The notes under the pieces were generated by a model, which was given only the letters and a program-made list of their open reading frames with translations, was not told the origin of the DNA and did not search any database. Shown piece by piece: positions 17,346-26,577 of a stretch of 53,571 nucleotides of DNA. A program made the position numbers and the translations under genes. Every line of letters begins with the position of its first letter. Position 1 is the first letter of the stretch. The stretch is from Ramlibacter sp. (lineage in GTDB: Bacteria > Pseudomonadota > Gammaproteobacteria > Burkholderiales > Burkholderiaceae_C), in assembly GCA_029237735.1 (NCBI GenBank), contig JAQZBU010000013.1, positions 1 to 53,571 of the forward strand, written 5' to 3'.

Positions 17346-18203
17346 TCAGTTGCCTTCGAATTGGGGCTTTTGCTTGGCGACGAACGCGTGGTAGGCGCGG
17401 GAGAAATCCTCAGTCATCATGCAGATCGCCTGGGCTTGCGCTTCGGCCTCGATGGCCTGATCGATCGTCATCGCCCATTCCTGGTGCAGCATGGTTTTGG
17501 TAATGCCGTTGGCGAAGCTCGGGCCCTGCGCGAGTTCCTGCGCCAGCTTCTGCGATTGCACCAGCAGGTCCTCGGGGGCGAAGAGCCGGTTGAAGAATCC
17601 CCAGCGCTCGCCCTCCTCCCCGCCCAACGAACGCCCGGTGTAGAGCAGCTCGCTGGCCCGGCCCTGGCCGATGATGCGCGGCAGGATCGCACAGGCGCCC
17701 ATGTCGCAGCCGGCCAGCCCCACGCGATTGAAGAGGAAGGCCGTCTTGCTGCGCGCGGTCCCCAGCCGGATGTCGGACGACATCGCGACGATGGCCCCGG
17801 CGCCGGCACACACGCCGTCAACCGCCGCGACGATCGGCTGCGGGCAGGCGCGCATCGCCTTGACGAGGTCGCCCGTCATGCGCGTGAACATCAGCAACTC
17901 GGGCGCCCTCAACCTCACCAGCGGGCCGATGATCTCGTGCACGTCGCCGCCCGAGCAGAAGTTGTCTCCGGCGCCGACGACTACCACCGCGTGCACGTCG
18001 GTCGCATATTTCAGCTGGCCGAAAAGGTCGCGCAGCTCCGCGTAGGAGTCGAAGGTCAGGGGGTTCTTGCGCTCGGGCCGGTCGAGCGTGACCGTGGCGA
18101 CGGCATCCTTCACCTCCCACAGAAAGTGCGTGGCGCGGTAGCCGGCCAACGACTTGCGGTTGCCTGCGGCAAGTGCCGGGTCCACGCGATCGGGTTCGTT
18201 CAT
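17346..18203 (-). CDS. Enoyl-CoA hydratase/isomerase family protein
   Basis: A 285-residue crotonase-fold enzyme. Start chosen at the ATG at 18203, which overlaps the stop of the upstream monooxygenase gene as ATGA; the longer frame to 18380 only reads through that gene. The oxyanion-hole segments are [20 protein letters not shown] and [20 protein letters not shown]. Crotonase hydratases use two Glu residues near these loops; here the region around [20 protein letters not shown] should hold one but the exact match is unclear by eye. The context, between the monooxygenase/reductase and the dehydrogenase, suggests hydration or C-C cleavage in the CoA-dependent aminobenzoate-type route. Confidence 0.9.
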   Translation of the reverse strand: MNEPDRVDPALAAGNRKSLAGYRATHFLWEVKDAVATVTLDRPERKNPLTFDSYAELRDLFGQLKYATDVHAVVVVGAGDNFCSGGDVHEIIGPLVRLRAPELLMFTRMTGDLVKAMRACPQPIVAAVDGVCAGAGAIVAMSSDIRLGTARSKTAFLFNRVGLAGCDMGACAILPRIIGQGRASELLYTGRSLGGEEGERWGFFNRLFAPEDLLVQSQKLAQELAQGPSFANGITKTMLHQEWAMTIDQAIEAEAQAQAICMMTEDFSRAYHAFVAKQKPQFEGN

Positions 18204-20527
18204 AGCTTTTCCTCTTGAATGGGAGCGGCGGCCATTGCCTTTTCGCGCTCCAGGTTGCGTTCCAGCTGGGTCTTGGCAGCGCGATACTGCTTGGGCCACT
18301 GCACGTCCATGTAGCCGATCTTGGCCGCCTCCAGCAGCGCCCATGCCGGGTTGGCAAGGTGCGGACGCGCGATGGCGCACAGGTCGGCACGGCCGGCGGC
18401 GATGATGCTGTTCACATGGTCAGCCTCGGAAATCGCGCCGACGGCGATGGTCGGAATGCCGGCCTCATTGCGGATGCGGTCCGCAAACGGCGTCTGGTAC
18501 ATGCGCCCGTACACCGGCTGCTGCTGCTTGCTCACCTGCCCGGAGGAGCAGTCGATCATGTCGGCGCCCGCCGCCTTGAAGGCCTTGCCGATCGCCACCG
18601 CGTCGTCCGGCGTGATGCCGCCTTCTACCCAGTCGTGGGCGGAGATGCGCACGGACATCGGGAGCTGCTCGGGCCACACCGCTCGCATCGCCTTGAAGAC
18701 TTCCAGCGGATTGCGCAGGCGGTTCTCCAGCGAGCCTCCGTATTCGTCGGTGCGCTGGTTGGTCAAGGGCGAGATGAAGCTGGACAACAGGTAGCCGTGT
18801 GCGCAATGCAGCTCCAGCCAGTCGAAGCCGGCCTCTGCCGCGAGCCGCGTGCTGCGCACGAAGTCGTCCCGCACACGGTCCATATCAGCGCGCGTCATGG
18901 CGCGCGACCAGTCGCTCACGCCATCGATGTATTGCTGCGGCGACGCCGAGATCAACGGCCAATTGCCCTCGGGCAGCGGCTGATCCTCGCCATCCCACGG
19001 TGCGCGCGTCGAACCCTTGGCGCCCGCGTGGCCCAGCTGCATCGCGATCTTCGCGTCGGTGTTCGAATGCACGAAATCCACGATGCGCTTCCACGCGTCG
19101 CGCTGCGCCTCGCTCCACAGGCCCGGGCAGCCCGGCGTGATGCGCGCCTCGGGCGTCGGGCAGGTCATCTCGGCCACGACCATCCCGGCCCCGCCCATTG
19201 CGCGCGCGCCCAGGTGAACCAGGTGGTAGTCGGCCGGCATTCCGTCCACGCAGGAGTACTGCGCCATGGGCGAGACGACGATGCGGTTCTTGAGCGTGAT
19301 GCCGCGCGCCTTGAACGGCGTGAACATCGGGGGTACGGGGTGCTGAAATGGCGAGCGGTGCAATCCGGCGCGTTCGGCGATCCAGTCCTCGTACTCCTCG
19401 ACATACGCTTTGTCGCGCACGCGGAGGTTCTCATGGCTGATGCGCTGGCTGCGCGTGAGCAGCGAATACGCGAACTGCTCAGGCGGCAGGTGCGCGTACC
19501 GAGCGACGTTTTCGAACCACTCCGTCGAGTTGCGCGCGGCGTTCTGGATCTTCAGCACTTCTACGCTGCGCACGGCCTCGTAGTCCTGCAGCGCCTCGCC
19601 AAGTGTCCGCGAGCGGCCGATGCAACGGGCCAGTTCGATCGAATCCTCCAGCGCGAGCTTGGTGCCCGAGCCGATGGAAAAGTGCGCGGTGTGGGCCGCA
19701 TCGCCCATCAGCACCACTGGCGCCTTGCCGTTGTGGTGAACCCAGGTCTTGCAGACCACACGCGGGAACTTGATCCACTGCGCCGAACCCCGCAGGTGTG
19801 ACGCGTTTGACATCAGCTTATGGCCGCCGAGGTACTTCGCGAAGAGCTTCTCGCAAAAGGCGATCGACTCTTCCTTCTCCATCTTGTCCAGCCCCGCCTT
19901 CTGCCAGACCACTTCCGGCGCCTCGACGATGAAGGTCGACGTGTCGCCGTCGAACTGGTAGGCATGCGCCTGAAACCAGCCCCATTCGGTCTCCTCGAAG
20001 GCGAACGTGAACGCCTCGAACAGCTTGTGCGTGCCCAGCCACACGAAGCGGCACTTGCGCACGTCGATGTCGGGCTGGTAGGTATCAGCGTAACGGGTGC
20101 GGATGCGGCTGTTCAGGCCGTCGCTTGCGATGATGAGATCGGCGTCGGGATACTGCGTGTCGTCCTGCACGTCGGTCTCGAACACCAGCTTCACGCCCAG
20201 TTCCTCGCAGCGCTTTTGCAGGATGTTGAGCAGGCGCTTGCGCCCGATGCCGCAAAAGCCGTGGCCGCCCGAGCGGACCTGGTGACCGCGGATGTTCACC
20301 TCGATATCGTCCCAGTGATTGAACGCGCCGAGAATCTCGCCGGCCGTCTGCGGATCGGCCAGTTGCAGATTGCCCAGCGTCTGGTCCGAGAACACCACAC
20401 CCCAGCCGAATGTGTCGTACGGCTTGTTGCGCTCGACCACGGTGATGTCGTGCGCCGGGTCCTGCTGCTTCATGAGGAGCGCGAAATACAGGCCCGAGGG
20501 ACCGCCGCCGATGCACACGATGTTCAT
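18200..20527 (-). CDS. Fused FAD monooxygenase / OYE-type reductase, 2-aminobenzoyl-CoA monooxygenase/reductase-like
   Basis: A 775-residue two-domain flavoprotein. Residues 1 to about 390 are a group A FAD hydroxylase: [20 protein letters not shown] dinucleotide fold and [20 protein letters not shown] for FAD ribityl binding. Residues about 400-765 are an Old Yellow Enzyme domain: [60 protein letters not shown] and [10 protein letters not shown]. This fusion is known from Azoarcus evansii 2-aminobenzoyl-CoA monooxygenase/reductase, which hydroxylates and then reduces the ring; the stand-alone salicylyl-CoA 5-hydroxylase of Streptomyces lacks the reductase. Databases often label the fusion salicylyl-CoA 5-hydroxylase/oxidoreductase. 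It heads an operon with a hydratase, a dehydrogenase and a Rid protein. No aminobenzoate-CoA ligase is in the window. Confidence 0.9.
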   Translation of the reverse strand: MNIVCIGGGPSGLYFALLMKQQDPAHDITVVERNKPYDTFGWGVVFSDQTLGNLQLADPQTAGEILGAFNHWDDIEVNIRGHQVRSGGHGFCGIGRKRLLNILQKRCEELGVKLVFETDVQDDTQYPDADLIIASDGLNSRIRTRYADTYQPDIDVRKCRFVWLGTHKLFEAFTFAFEETEWGWFQAHAYQFDGDTSTFIVEAPEVVWQKAGLDKMEKEESIAFCEKLFAKYLGGHKLMSNASHLRGSAQWIKFPRVVCKTWVHHNGKAPVVLMGDAAHTAHFSIGSGTKLALEDSIELARCIGRSRTLGEALQDYEAVRSVEVLKIQNAARNSTEWFENVARYAHLPPEQFAYSLLTRSQRISHENLRVRDKAYVEEYEDWIAERAGLHRSPFQHPVPPMFTPFKARGITLKNRIVVSPMAQYSCVDGMPADYHLVHLGARAMGGAGMVVAEMTCPTPEARITPGCPGLWSEAQRDAWKRIVDFVHSNTDAKIAMQLGHAGAKGSTRAPWDGEDQPLPEGNWPLISASPQQYIDGVSDWSRAMTRADMDRVRDDFVRSTRLAAEAGFDWLELHCAHGYLLSSFISPLTNQRTDEYGGSLENRLRNPLEVFKAMRAVWPEQLPMSVRISAHDWVEGGITPDDAVAIGKAFKAAGADMIDCSSGQVSKQQQPVYGRMYQTPFADRIRNEAGIPTIAVGAISEADHVNSIIAAGRADLCAIARPHLANPAWALLEAAKIGYMDVQWPKQYRAAKTQLERNLEREKAMAAAPIQEEKL

Positions 20528-20611
20528 GATCGCTCCAACCTAGATAATTTAAGTTTAAAGCATTTTGGCGGAGACCGGAAGCCCCGGGGCCGGCCCCGCG
20601 CCGGTGCTGTT
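20528..20611 (-). promoter_or_regulatory. AT-rich probable promoter of the monooxygenase operon
   Basis: An 84-bp gap between the CoA-transferase stop and the monooxygenase start. It contains a sharply AT-rich block at 20542-20560 with a TTTAA motif repeated directly (20548-20559) that contrasts with the GC-rich flanks. On the minus strand this would supply a -10-like element about 30 bp before the ATG at 20527. A regulator gene is not adjacent. Low confidence on exact elements. Confidence 0.3.
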
Positions 20612-21913
20612 TCAGCCCAGATCGAAGTGCCGCAGCGCGTTGACCTCGCGCCTGAGCTCGGTACGGAAATCCGGGTGTGCGATGGAGATGAGCGCTTCGG
20701 CGCGCTGGCGCAGGTTCAGGCCGTGCAGGTCCACGATGCCGTACTCGGTGGCCACGTATTGCACGTGGCCACGCGTGGTGACGACGCCCGCGCCCGGCTT
20801 GAGCGTCGAGACGATACGCGAGACCTGGCCTTCCCGCGCCGTCGAGGGCAGCGCGATGATCGCCTTGCCGCCCTCGGAAAGCGCCGCGCCACGGATGAAA
20901 TCCATCTGGCCGCCGATGCCCGAGTAGATACGGTGCCCGATAGAGTCGGCGCACACCTGCCCGGTGAGGTCGATTTCCAGCGCCGCATTCACGGCGACCA
21001 CCCTCGGGTTCTGACGGATCAGCGCCGTGTCGTTGGTGCGGTCGCAGGGATGAAACTCCACCAGCTGATTCTCGTGAACGAAGTCGAACAGCATTCGCGA
21101 GCCGCTCACGAAGCTGGTCACCGTACGGCCACGGTGAATGTTCTTGTAGCGGTTGGTCACAACGCCGCGCCTGATCAGGGGCACCAGCAGGTCAGAGAAC
21201 ATCTCCGTGTGCACGCCCAGGTCGTTCTTGCCGCCCAGGCGGCTGAGCACGGCGTTGGGGATGGCGCCGATGCCCATCTGCAGCGTGGAGCCGTCCTTCA
21301 CCAGCCCGGCGATGTGCTCGCCGATCTGGTTTTCCACCGCGCCGATGGGGCCGGTGATCGCCTCATGCAGCGGCCGGTCCGTGTGCACGAACGCGGTGAC
21401 GCGGTCGAACGGCACCACCGTTGCGCCATAAGTACGCGGCAGCTGCTCGTTGATCTCGGCCAGGATGATCGTGGCGTTCTCCGTCGCGCTCTTGGCCGCG
21501 TCGATCGACGTGCCGAGCGTGCACAGCCCGTGCTCGTCCGGTGGCGACAGCGACACCATCGCCACGTCCAACGGGATGCGGCGCGATGAAAACAGCGCGG
21601 GCACGTCAGACAGGAACACCGGCACGAAGAAAGCCCGGCCCTCCTCCACTGGCCGGCGCATCCCGGCATCCGTGAACAACGGGTTCGAGATGAATGCATT
21701 GCGCAGCGCCGGCTCGGCGAAGCGGCAAGGGCCGCTCAGGTGCAGGTGAAATATCTCCACACCTTCAAGGTCGGTGCGCTGCGCCATCGCGTCGAGCAGT
21801 GTCGTGGGCGTCGCTGCCGCTCCGTGCACGAACACCTTGTGGCGGCTTTGCAGAAGGGAAACGACTTCGCTTGCGCTGACCGCGCGTTGTTCCCAGCCGG
21901 GCAAACGTTTCAT
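20612..21913 (-). CDS. Acetyl-CoA hydrolase/transferase family (family I) CoA-transferase
   Basis: A 433-residue enzyme of the acetyl-CoA hydrolase / 4-hydroxybutyrate CoA-transferase family. Start at the ATG at 21913, overlapping the dusA stop. The N-terminal half has SRHKVFVHGAAATPTTLLDA and VSLSPPDEHGLCTLGTSIDA. The second half has MGIGAIPNAVLSRLGGKNDL followed by GVHTEMFSDLLVPLI, where the Glu of HTEMF is the family's catalytic nucleophile, then KAIIALPSTAREGQVSRIV. It lies 84 bp upstream of the aminobenzoyl-CoA-like operon on the same strand and could in principle provide the CoA activation step missing there. That link is inference; short-chain acids such as acetate, propionate, succinate or 4-hydroxybutyrate are known substrates of relatives. 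Confidence 0.88.
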   Translation of the reverse strand: MKRLPGWEQRAVSASEVVSLLQSRHKVFVHGAAATPTTLLDAMAQRTDLEGVEIFHLHLSGPCRFAEPALRNAFISNPLFTDAGMRRPVEEGRAFFVPVFLSDVPALFSSRRIPLDVAMVSLSPPDEHGLCTLGTSIDAAKSATENATIILAEINEQLPRTYGATVVPFDRVTAFVHTDRPLHEAITGPIGAVENQIGEHIAGLVKDGSTLQMGIGAIPNAVLSRLGGKNDLGVHTEMFSDLLVPLIRRGVVTNRYKNIHRGRTVTSFVSGSRMLFDFVHENQLVEFHPCDRTNDTALIRQNPRVVAVNAALEIDLTGQVCADSIGHRIYSGIGGQMDFIRGAALSEGGKAIIALPSTAREGQVSRIVSTLKPGAGVVTTRGHVQYVATEYGIVDLHGLNLRQRAEALISIAHPDFRTELRREVNALRHFDLG

Positions 21914-22938
21914 TGCTTTTCGCTCTCGTGTAGTAGACCGGCCGGCTCGGTGGCGCAGTCGGTCGCGTCGTGTGCCCGCGCCATCACCTCGGCCGGTGGC
22001 AGGTGTTTCAATCGATGGTCGCTCCACACCTGGCGCCATCGCCGTGCGCCCGGCAGCCCGTGGCGCAGGCCCAACATGTGGCGCGCGATGTTGCTCCAGG
22101 GCGTCCCATGGTCGCGCGCTTCCCGGTCCATGTATTCGGTCATGCGTTCTTCCACCCATTCGCGTGTGCACGCGGGATCATGGGCACCACCCAGGAAGCG
22201 GCTGTCCCATTCGGCGAGCCACCACGGGTTGTGATATGCCTCGCGCCCGATCATCACGCCGTCCACTGCTTCGAGCTGGGCGGCGATTTCGGCGCTGGTC
22301 GTGATGCCGCCGTTCACGGCAAACACAAGCCGTGGAAAATCGCGCTTGAGATGGTGCACCGTCTCGTAGCAAAGCGGCGGAACTTCCCGATTCTCCTTGG
22401 GCGACAGTCCTTTGAGCCACGCATTGCGGGCGTGCACGAGAAACACGTGGCAGCCCGCTTCGCTCACCGCACCGACAAAGTCGCGCACGAATTCGTAACT
22501 CTCGCTCTTGTCGATACCGATGCGGTGCTTGACGGTCACCGGGACTCTCACCACGTCCACCATCGCCTTCACGCAATCGGCCACCAGCTGCGGCTCGGCC
22601 ATCAGGCAGGCGCCGAACGAGCCGCGCTGCACCCGTTCGCTCGGGCAGCCGCAATTGAGGTTGATCTCGTCGTAGCCCCACTGCTCGCCCAGGCGCGCGC
22701 AATGCGCGAGCTCGGCGGCGTCGCTGCCGCCGAGTTGCAGCGCAACCGGATGCTCCTCGGGGTTGAAGTCCAGATGTCGGGGCACGTCGCCATGAATCAG
22801 CGCGCCGGTGGTCATCATCTCCGTGTAGAGCAGCGTGTTGCGGCTGAGCAGGCGATGGAAGTAACGGCAATGCCGGTCCGTCCAGTCCATCATCGGAGCG
22901 ACGGAGAGGCGCCAAGGACTGTAAATTATTGATTTCAT
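21910..22938 (-). CDS. dusA: tRNA-dihydrouridine(20/20a) synthase DusA
   Basis: A 342-residue FMN enzyme reducing U20/U20a in the tRNA D-loop with NADPH. DusA segments are clear: WRLSVAPMMDWTDRHCRYFH, LYTEMMTTGALIHGD, HPVALQLGGSDAAELA, and YDEINLNCGCPSERVQRGSF followed by GACLM with the catalytic Cys, then VTVKHRIGID and NGGITT. The length fits the family. The stop codon overlaps the start of the CoA-transferase gene by 4 bp (ATGA), so the two are probably translationally coupled despite unrelated functions. The last ~20 residues (ATEPAGLLHESEKQ) are not conserved as far as I can tell. Confidence 0.95.
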   Translation of the reverse strand: MKSIIYSPWRLSVAPMMDWTDRHCRYFHRLLSRNTLLYTEMMTTGALIHGDVPRHLDFNPEEHPVALQLGGSDAAELAHCARLGEQWGYDEINLNCGCPSERVQRGSFGACLMAEPQLVADCVKAMVDVVRVPVTVKHRIGIDKSESYEFVRDFVGAVSEAGCHVFLVHARNAWLKGLSPKENREVPPLCYETVHHLKRDFPRLVFAVNGGITTSAEIAAQLEAVDGVMIGREAYHNPWWLAEWDSRFLGGAHDPACTREWVEERMTEYMDREARDHGTPWSNIARHMLGLRHGLPGARRWRQVWSDHRLKHLPPAEVMARAHDATDCATEPAGLLHESEKQ

Positions 22939-23002
22939 TGGGGAAATCTCATTTTACCGCCGAGACCTCATTGGGGAGCCGTCTTAAATCCCCTTCCGGA
23001 CA

Positions 23003-23494
23003 TCAAGGGTGCTGGGCCTGGGAGCGCGCAGCTTGAAAGCGGCTCTGCATTTCCATCCGAAGCTCCTTGCGGAGCTTTGCTGCTTCGAATCGCCGTTTCT
23101 CGTCGGGCGAAGACGGGTGCAGCGGTGGCACTGGCACCGGCTTGCGATCGTCATCCACGGCGACCATCGTGAAGAAGCAGCTGTTCACGTGCCGCACTCG
23201 CTGGCTGCGGATTTCCTGAGCCGACACTTTGATGCCGACCTCCATCGAACTGGTGCCGGTGTAGTTGACACTGGCCAGGAACGTGACCAGCTCCCCGACG
23301 AAGATCGGTTCGCGGAAGGTCACCTGGTCGACCGAGATAGTCACGACATACCTGCCCGAGTAGCGGCTGGCACAAGCGTAGGCAACCTGGTCCAGCCACT
23401 TCAGCAGATGACCACCATGCACGTTGCCGGCGAAGTTCGCGGTGTCCGGCGTCATCAGCACGGTCATCGTGAGCTGGTGGGTTGGGAGGTCCAT
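23003..23494 (-). CDS. Acyl-CoA thioesterase, hotdog fold (YciA/ACOT type)
   Basis: A 163-residue cytoplasmic acyl-CoA thioesterase. I chose the ATG at 23494 (MDLPTHQLTMTVLMTPDTAN) with GAGA upstream; in-frame extension to 23587 would overlap the divergent transporter start and adds non-family sequence. The hotdog signature is NFAGNVHGGHLLKWLDQVAY, with the active-site Asp in WLDQ, followed by VDQVTFREPIFVGELVTF and SVNYTGTSSMEVGIKV. The C-terminal ~35 residues are basic and helical. It is divergent from an MFS exporter, with little room for separate promoters. The substrate range is unknown; relatives prefer medium- to long-chain acyl-CoAs. Confidence 0.9.
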   Translation of the reverse strand: MDLPTHQLTMTVLMTPDTANFAGNVHGGHLLKWLDQVAYACASRYSGRYVVTISVDQVTFREPIFVGELVTFLASVNYTGTSSMEVGIKVSAQEIRSQRVRHVNSCFFTMVAVDDDRKPVPVPPLHPSSPDEKRRFEAAKLRKELRMEMQSRFQAARSQAQHP

Positions 23495-23579
23495 AAGATC
23501 TCTATCATGCCAGCGTCGCGACTTGCAAAGCGCTTCGTCCGGCAGTGAATGGCTGGTGTCCATAATGCCGGTTACCTTC

Positions 23580-25163
23580 ATGTCCACCGGTACCCATTCC
23601 CTCTGGTCCGTCTTGCGCTTCCCCGCCTTCCGGGGGCTCTGGGCCGGCAGCGCAATCTACTTCACGGGAAATGCCATGCAGGTCATGGCGGCTTCCTGGC
23701 TCATGGTGGAGCTCACGGGCTCTTCCTTCCTCACCGCGTTGGTCCAGACGGCCGTGTTCCTGCCGATGTTCCTGCTCGCCCTGCCCGCGGGCGTGCTGGC
23801 GGACACCACCGACCGGCGGCAACTGATCGTCGGCGCGCTGGGCGCCCAGGTCGGCATCACCTTCGTCCTGGCAGTGCTTGCCCTGCTCGGCTGGGCCGGG
23901 CCGGCGGCGCTTCTGCTGTTCACATTCGCATCGGGGTGCTGCACGGCGCTGCTGTCGCCGGCCTGGAACACGAGCGTGGCGGACACCGTGCCGCGCGAAG
24001 ACATGCCGCAAGCCATCACGGCCATGTCGATCGCCTGGAACAGCGCCCGGGCACTGGGGCCTTCCATTGCCGGCTTCGTCTTTGCCTGGCTCAGCGCAGG
24101 CTGGGTGTTCGCGATGGCCGTGGTGACCTCGGTGGTGATGATGCAGGTCGTGCGACGCTGGCCCCCCGCGCCCCATGCGAAATCGCCGCTGCCCGCGGAA
24201 CGCATCTGGAGCGGGACGGTCGCCGGCATGCGATATGCGCGCCACTCGCCAATGATCCTGGCGCAGCTGATACGCACGGTCGCCTACAGCGGCGCGGGCT
24301 CGGCGTTGTGGGCGCTGTTACCAGCCATCGCCGCGCAACGGCTGCAGCTCGGGGCCGCGGGTTTCGGCTTTCTCATGGGTTGCCTGGGTATCGGCGCGGT
24401 CGCCGCCGGCCTGGTGCTGGGCCAGGTGCGTGCGCACATGGGGCTCGAGCGCCTGGTTTCCGTGGGTTGCATGGTGTTCGCCGCCGTGATGGTCATCGCC
24501 GCATTCGTGCGCATTCCCGCTGTGGTGTTCGCCGCCCTGACATTGGGCGGAGCCGCATGGATGGCGGTGATGGCCACATTTAACACTGCAACGCAGTCCA
24601 GCGCGCCGCCGTGGGTGCGCTCGCGCGCCGTGGCTTTGCACACTGTCAGCGCGCTGGGCTCGTTCGCCATCGGCTCGGCGTTCTGGGGTGCGGTGTCCGG
24701 CGTGACCGGGCTGGCAACGGCCCTGTGCTTCGCGGCAGTGACAATGCTCGCGGGAGTCGTGCTTTCACGCTGGTTCCCTTTGCGCATGGGCGAAGCACAG
24801 GATGTCACGCCTGTTGCGCTGTGGGATGACGTGTTCATCAAGGAACAGCCGCTGCCCGATGACGGGCCGGTGTCCGTGGAGGTGAGCTATTGCGTTCGCC
24901 CAGGCGAGGCCGAGGAGTTCCTGCACGCCGTGAGCCAGCTGCGTGCTGCGCGTCGCCGCGACGGTGCCACCTTGTGGCGAGTGTACCGAGACCTTGGCAA
25001 TCCCACGCGCTACGTGGAGCGTTTCATCGTCGCGTCCTGGGCAGACTACCTGCACCAGTGCGCGCGGGCCACGCTCGCCGACCAGGAACTGGAATTACGC
25101 GTGCGCGTGTTCCTGCGCGAGGGCGAGCCCGTGGTCACACAGCACTACATCGCCGAGCGCTGA
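23580..25163 (+). CDS. MFS transporter, MFS_3 / EntS-like exporter
   Basis: A 527-residue integral membrane protein of the major facilitator superfamily. The ATG at 23580 (MSTGTHSLWSVLRFPAFRGL) is used; 23565 is possible and adds five residues. The first half contains IYFTGNAMQVMAASWLMVEL and the loop motif PAGVLADTTDRRQLIVG. A second conserved block is SPAWNTSVADTVPREDMPQA. After about 11-12 helices a soluble C-terminal domain of about 100 residues (EVSYCVRPGEAEEFLHAVSQL onward) resembles an ABM-like fold, as is usual in MFS_3 members. The cargo is unknown; siderophores or small hydrophobic compounds are exported by relatives. Confidence 0.88.
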   Translation: MSTGTHSLWSVLRFPAFRGLWAGSAIYFTGNAMQVMAASWLMVELTGSSFLTALVQTAVFLPMFLLALPAGVLADTTDRRQLIVGALGAQVGITFVLAVLALLGWAGPAALLLFTFASGCCTALLSPAWNTSVADTVPREDMPQAITAMSIAWNSARALGPSIAGFVFAWLSAGWVFAMAVVTSVVMMQVVRRWPPAPHAKSPLPAERIWSGTVAGMRYARHSPMILAQLIRTVAYSGAGSALWALLPAIAAQRLQLGAAGFGFLMGCLGIGAVAAGLVLGQVRAHMGLERLVSVGCMVFAAVMVIAAFVRIPAVVFAALTLGGAAWMAVMATFNTATQSSAPPWVRSRAVALHTVSALGSFAIGSAFWGAVSGVTGLATALCFAAVTMLAGVVLSRWFPLRMGEAQDVTPVALWDDVFIKEQPLPDDGPVSVEVSYCVRPGEAEEFLHAVSQLRAARRRDGATLWRVYRDLGNPTRYVERFIVASWADYLHQCARATLADQELELRVRVFLREGEPVVTQHYIAER

Positions 25164-25287
25164 ATCCGACGCCTGGCGTCAGGACGCCGGCAGCGCGTCC
25201 TACAAGGCCTCCAAGCAGCCGCTGACAACCCATCGGCTCGATCTGTTGACTAATGGTTGCCTAGTGCACGACAGGAAGGAAACCCAC

Positions 25288-25695
25288 ATGAAGCATTTCG
25301 AGCTTGAACCCAACATGTTGACGATGGGCGGCGTGTTCTACCCCACCGGCTACATGTTCCTCATGTTTCCGACGGAGAAGGACGCCCGGGACGCTGAAAG
25401 CCTGCTGGAGGAACACGGCTACGACGGCGGTGAGAAGATCGCGCTGTTGACCCCCCTGGACATCCAGGAGAAGGTCGCGCGCACGGTGGGCAGCGCCGAC
25501 ATGCCCCTTCCCTCCGCCGGGACCGAGGCCGACACCGTTCGCCGGTTCGCGGAACTCGCAAGCCAGGGGCACCATGCGCTGATGATTCACGCGCCGACCG
25601 CCAAGGAATCCGACCACATCATGGAATTGCTCAAGGACGCGCCGATTTCCTACGGGCAGAAGTACCGGCACCTGGTGATCGAAGACCTGACTTGA
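25288..25695 (+). CDS. Conserved small cytoplasmic protein of unknown function
   Basis: A 135-residue soluble protein starting at ATG 25288 behind a strong AGGAAGGA ribosome-binding site. It has no signal peptide or membrane segment. The sequence GYMFLMFPTEKDARDAESLLEEHGYDG looks like a small alpha/beta ferredoxin-like fold. A second half, ALMIHAPTAKESDHIMELLK, has similar spacing, so an internal duplication is possible. I do not recognise a family with a known role. It lies alone between the MFS exporter (125 bp upstream) and a strong bidirectional terminator at 25713, opposite the PHB operon. It is probably transcribed on its own or by read-through from the exporter gene. Confidence 0.8.
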   Translation: MKHFELEPNMLTMGGVFYPTGYMFLMFPTEKDARDAESLLEEHGYDGGEKIALLTPLDIQEKVARTVGSADMPLPSAGTEADTVRRFAELASQGHHALMIHAPTAKESDHIMELLKDAPISYGQKYRHLVIEDLT

Positions 25696-25712
25696 AGGTC
25701 GCGAGGGGCCAA

Positions 25713-25746
25713 ATGAAAAACGCCCGCGGACGCGGGCGTTTTTCAT
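25713..25746. terminator. Strong bidirectional rho-independent terminator
   Basis: Perfect 16-bp arms (25713-25728 and 25731-25746) with a GC core CGCCCGCG/CGCGGGCG flanked by an A-run on one side and a T-run on the other. It separates the plus-strand small unknown gene from phaB on the minus strand and should work in both directions. Confidence 0.92.
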
Positions 25747-25759
25747 GGCTGGGGTGGGG

Positions 25760-26497
25760 TTACCCCATGTGGAGACCGCCGTTCACCGAGAAATCCGCGC
25801 CGGTGGCGTAGCCGCCCTCGTCCGAGGCCAGCCACGCGATGATCGAAGCGATCTCGCTCGGCTCGCCCAGGCGCTTGACGGGGACCGTAGCCACAATCTT
25901 GTCGAGCACGTCCGGGCGGATGGCCTTGACCATGTCGGTGCCGATGTAGCCCGGGCTCACGGTGTTGACCGTCACGCCCTTGGTGGCCAGTTCCTGGGCC
26001 AGCGCCATCGAAAAACCATGCATACCAGCCTTGGCGGCAGAGTAGTTGGTTTGCCCGGCCTGGCCCTTCTCGCCGTTGACCGAGCTGATGTTGATGATGC
26101 GGCCCCAACCTTTTTCGACCATGTCCGCCACCACCTGCTTGGTGACATTGAACATGGAGTTGAGGTTGGTCTCGATCACCGCGTCCCAGTCCTCGCGCGT
26201 CATCTTCATGAACATGCGGTCGCGTGTGATGCCGGCGTTGTTCACCAGCACGTCGATGGACCCATGTTCGGCTTTGGCCTTGGTGAATGCATCGACCGTC
26301 GACTCCCACGCGCCGACATTGCCGACGGACGCATAGAAGGTGTAGCCCTGCGCCTTCTGCTCGCCCAGCCACTTGTCGAAGTCGCGTGTGGGGCCGCAGC
26401 CGGCGATGACCTTGAAGCCTTCCTTGTGAAGGCGCTGGCAGATGGCCGTACCGATGCCGCCCATGCCACCGGTCACGTAAGCCACTTTTTGAGTCAT
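25760..26497 (-). CDS. phaB: Acetoacetyl-CoA reductase
   Basis: A 245-residue NADPH-dependent short-chain dehydrogenase reducing acetoacetyl-CoA to (R)-3-hydroxybutyryl-CoA for PHB synthesis. Start at ATG 26497 (MTQKVAYVTGGMGGIGTAIC), with AGGAGATAAGA upstream. The cofactor motif is TGGMGGIG; the catalytic serine is in IINISSVNGEKGQAGQTNYS and the Tyr/Lys pair in NYSAAKAGMHGF. The segment GYTFYASVGNVGAWEST and the C-terminus GADFSVNGGLHMG are typical PhaB sequences. It is the last gene of phaC-phaA-phaB; an 80-bp gap with a hairpin separates it from phaA. Confidence 0.96.
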   Translation of the reverse strand: MTQKVAYVTGGMGGIGTAICQRLHKEGFKVIAGCGPTRDFDKWLGEQKAQGYTFYASVGNVGAWESTVDAFTKAKAEHGSIDVLVNNAGITRDRMFMKMTREDWDAVIETNLNSMFNVTKQVVADMVEKGWGRIINISSVNGEKGQAGQTNYSAAKAGMHGFSMALAQELATKGVTVNTVSPGYIGTDMVKAIRPDVLDKIVATVPVKRLGEPSEIASIIAWLASDEGGYATGADFSVNGGLHMG

Positions 26498-26531
26498 GTT
26501 CTTATCTCCTTGCAATTTGCTACAAATTTCA

Positions 26532-26567
26532 GAGCGCTTGATGCCCGCGTCATGCGGGTTCAGCTCT
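26532..26567 (-). promoter_or_regulatory. Intercistronic hairpin between phaA and phaB
   Basis: CCCGC/GCGGG arms (26544-26548, 26554-26558) with a 5-nt loop, enclosed by GAGC/GCTC. There is no T-run, so it is more likely an mRNA-stability or partial-attenuation element than a full terminator. The structure is seen; the role is inferred. Confidence 0.35.
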
Positions 26568-26577
26568 TTCTACACCG

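Noticed and set aside
18200..20527. That the hydroxylase and OYE domains are two genes joined by a sequencing error
   Set aside because: The linker is continuous and the same fusion is known for 2-aminobenzoyl-CoA monooxygenase/reductase.
18215..21589. Long plus-strand open frames (528 and 589 codons) across the monooxygenase and CoA-transferase genes
   Set aside because: They are antisense to clearly recognisable proteins, are rich in Arg, His and Ala as expected for GC-rich shadow frames, and show no motifs.
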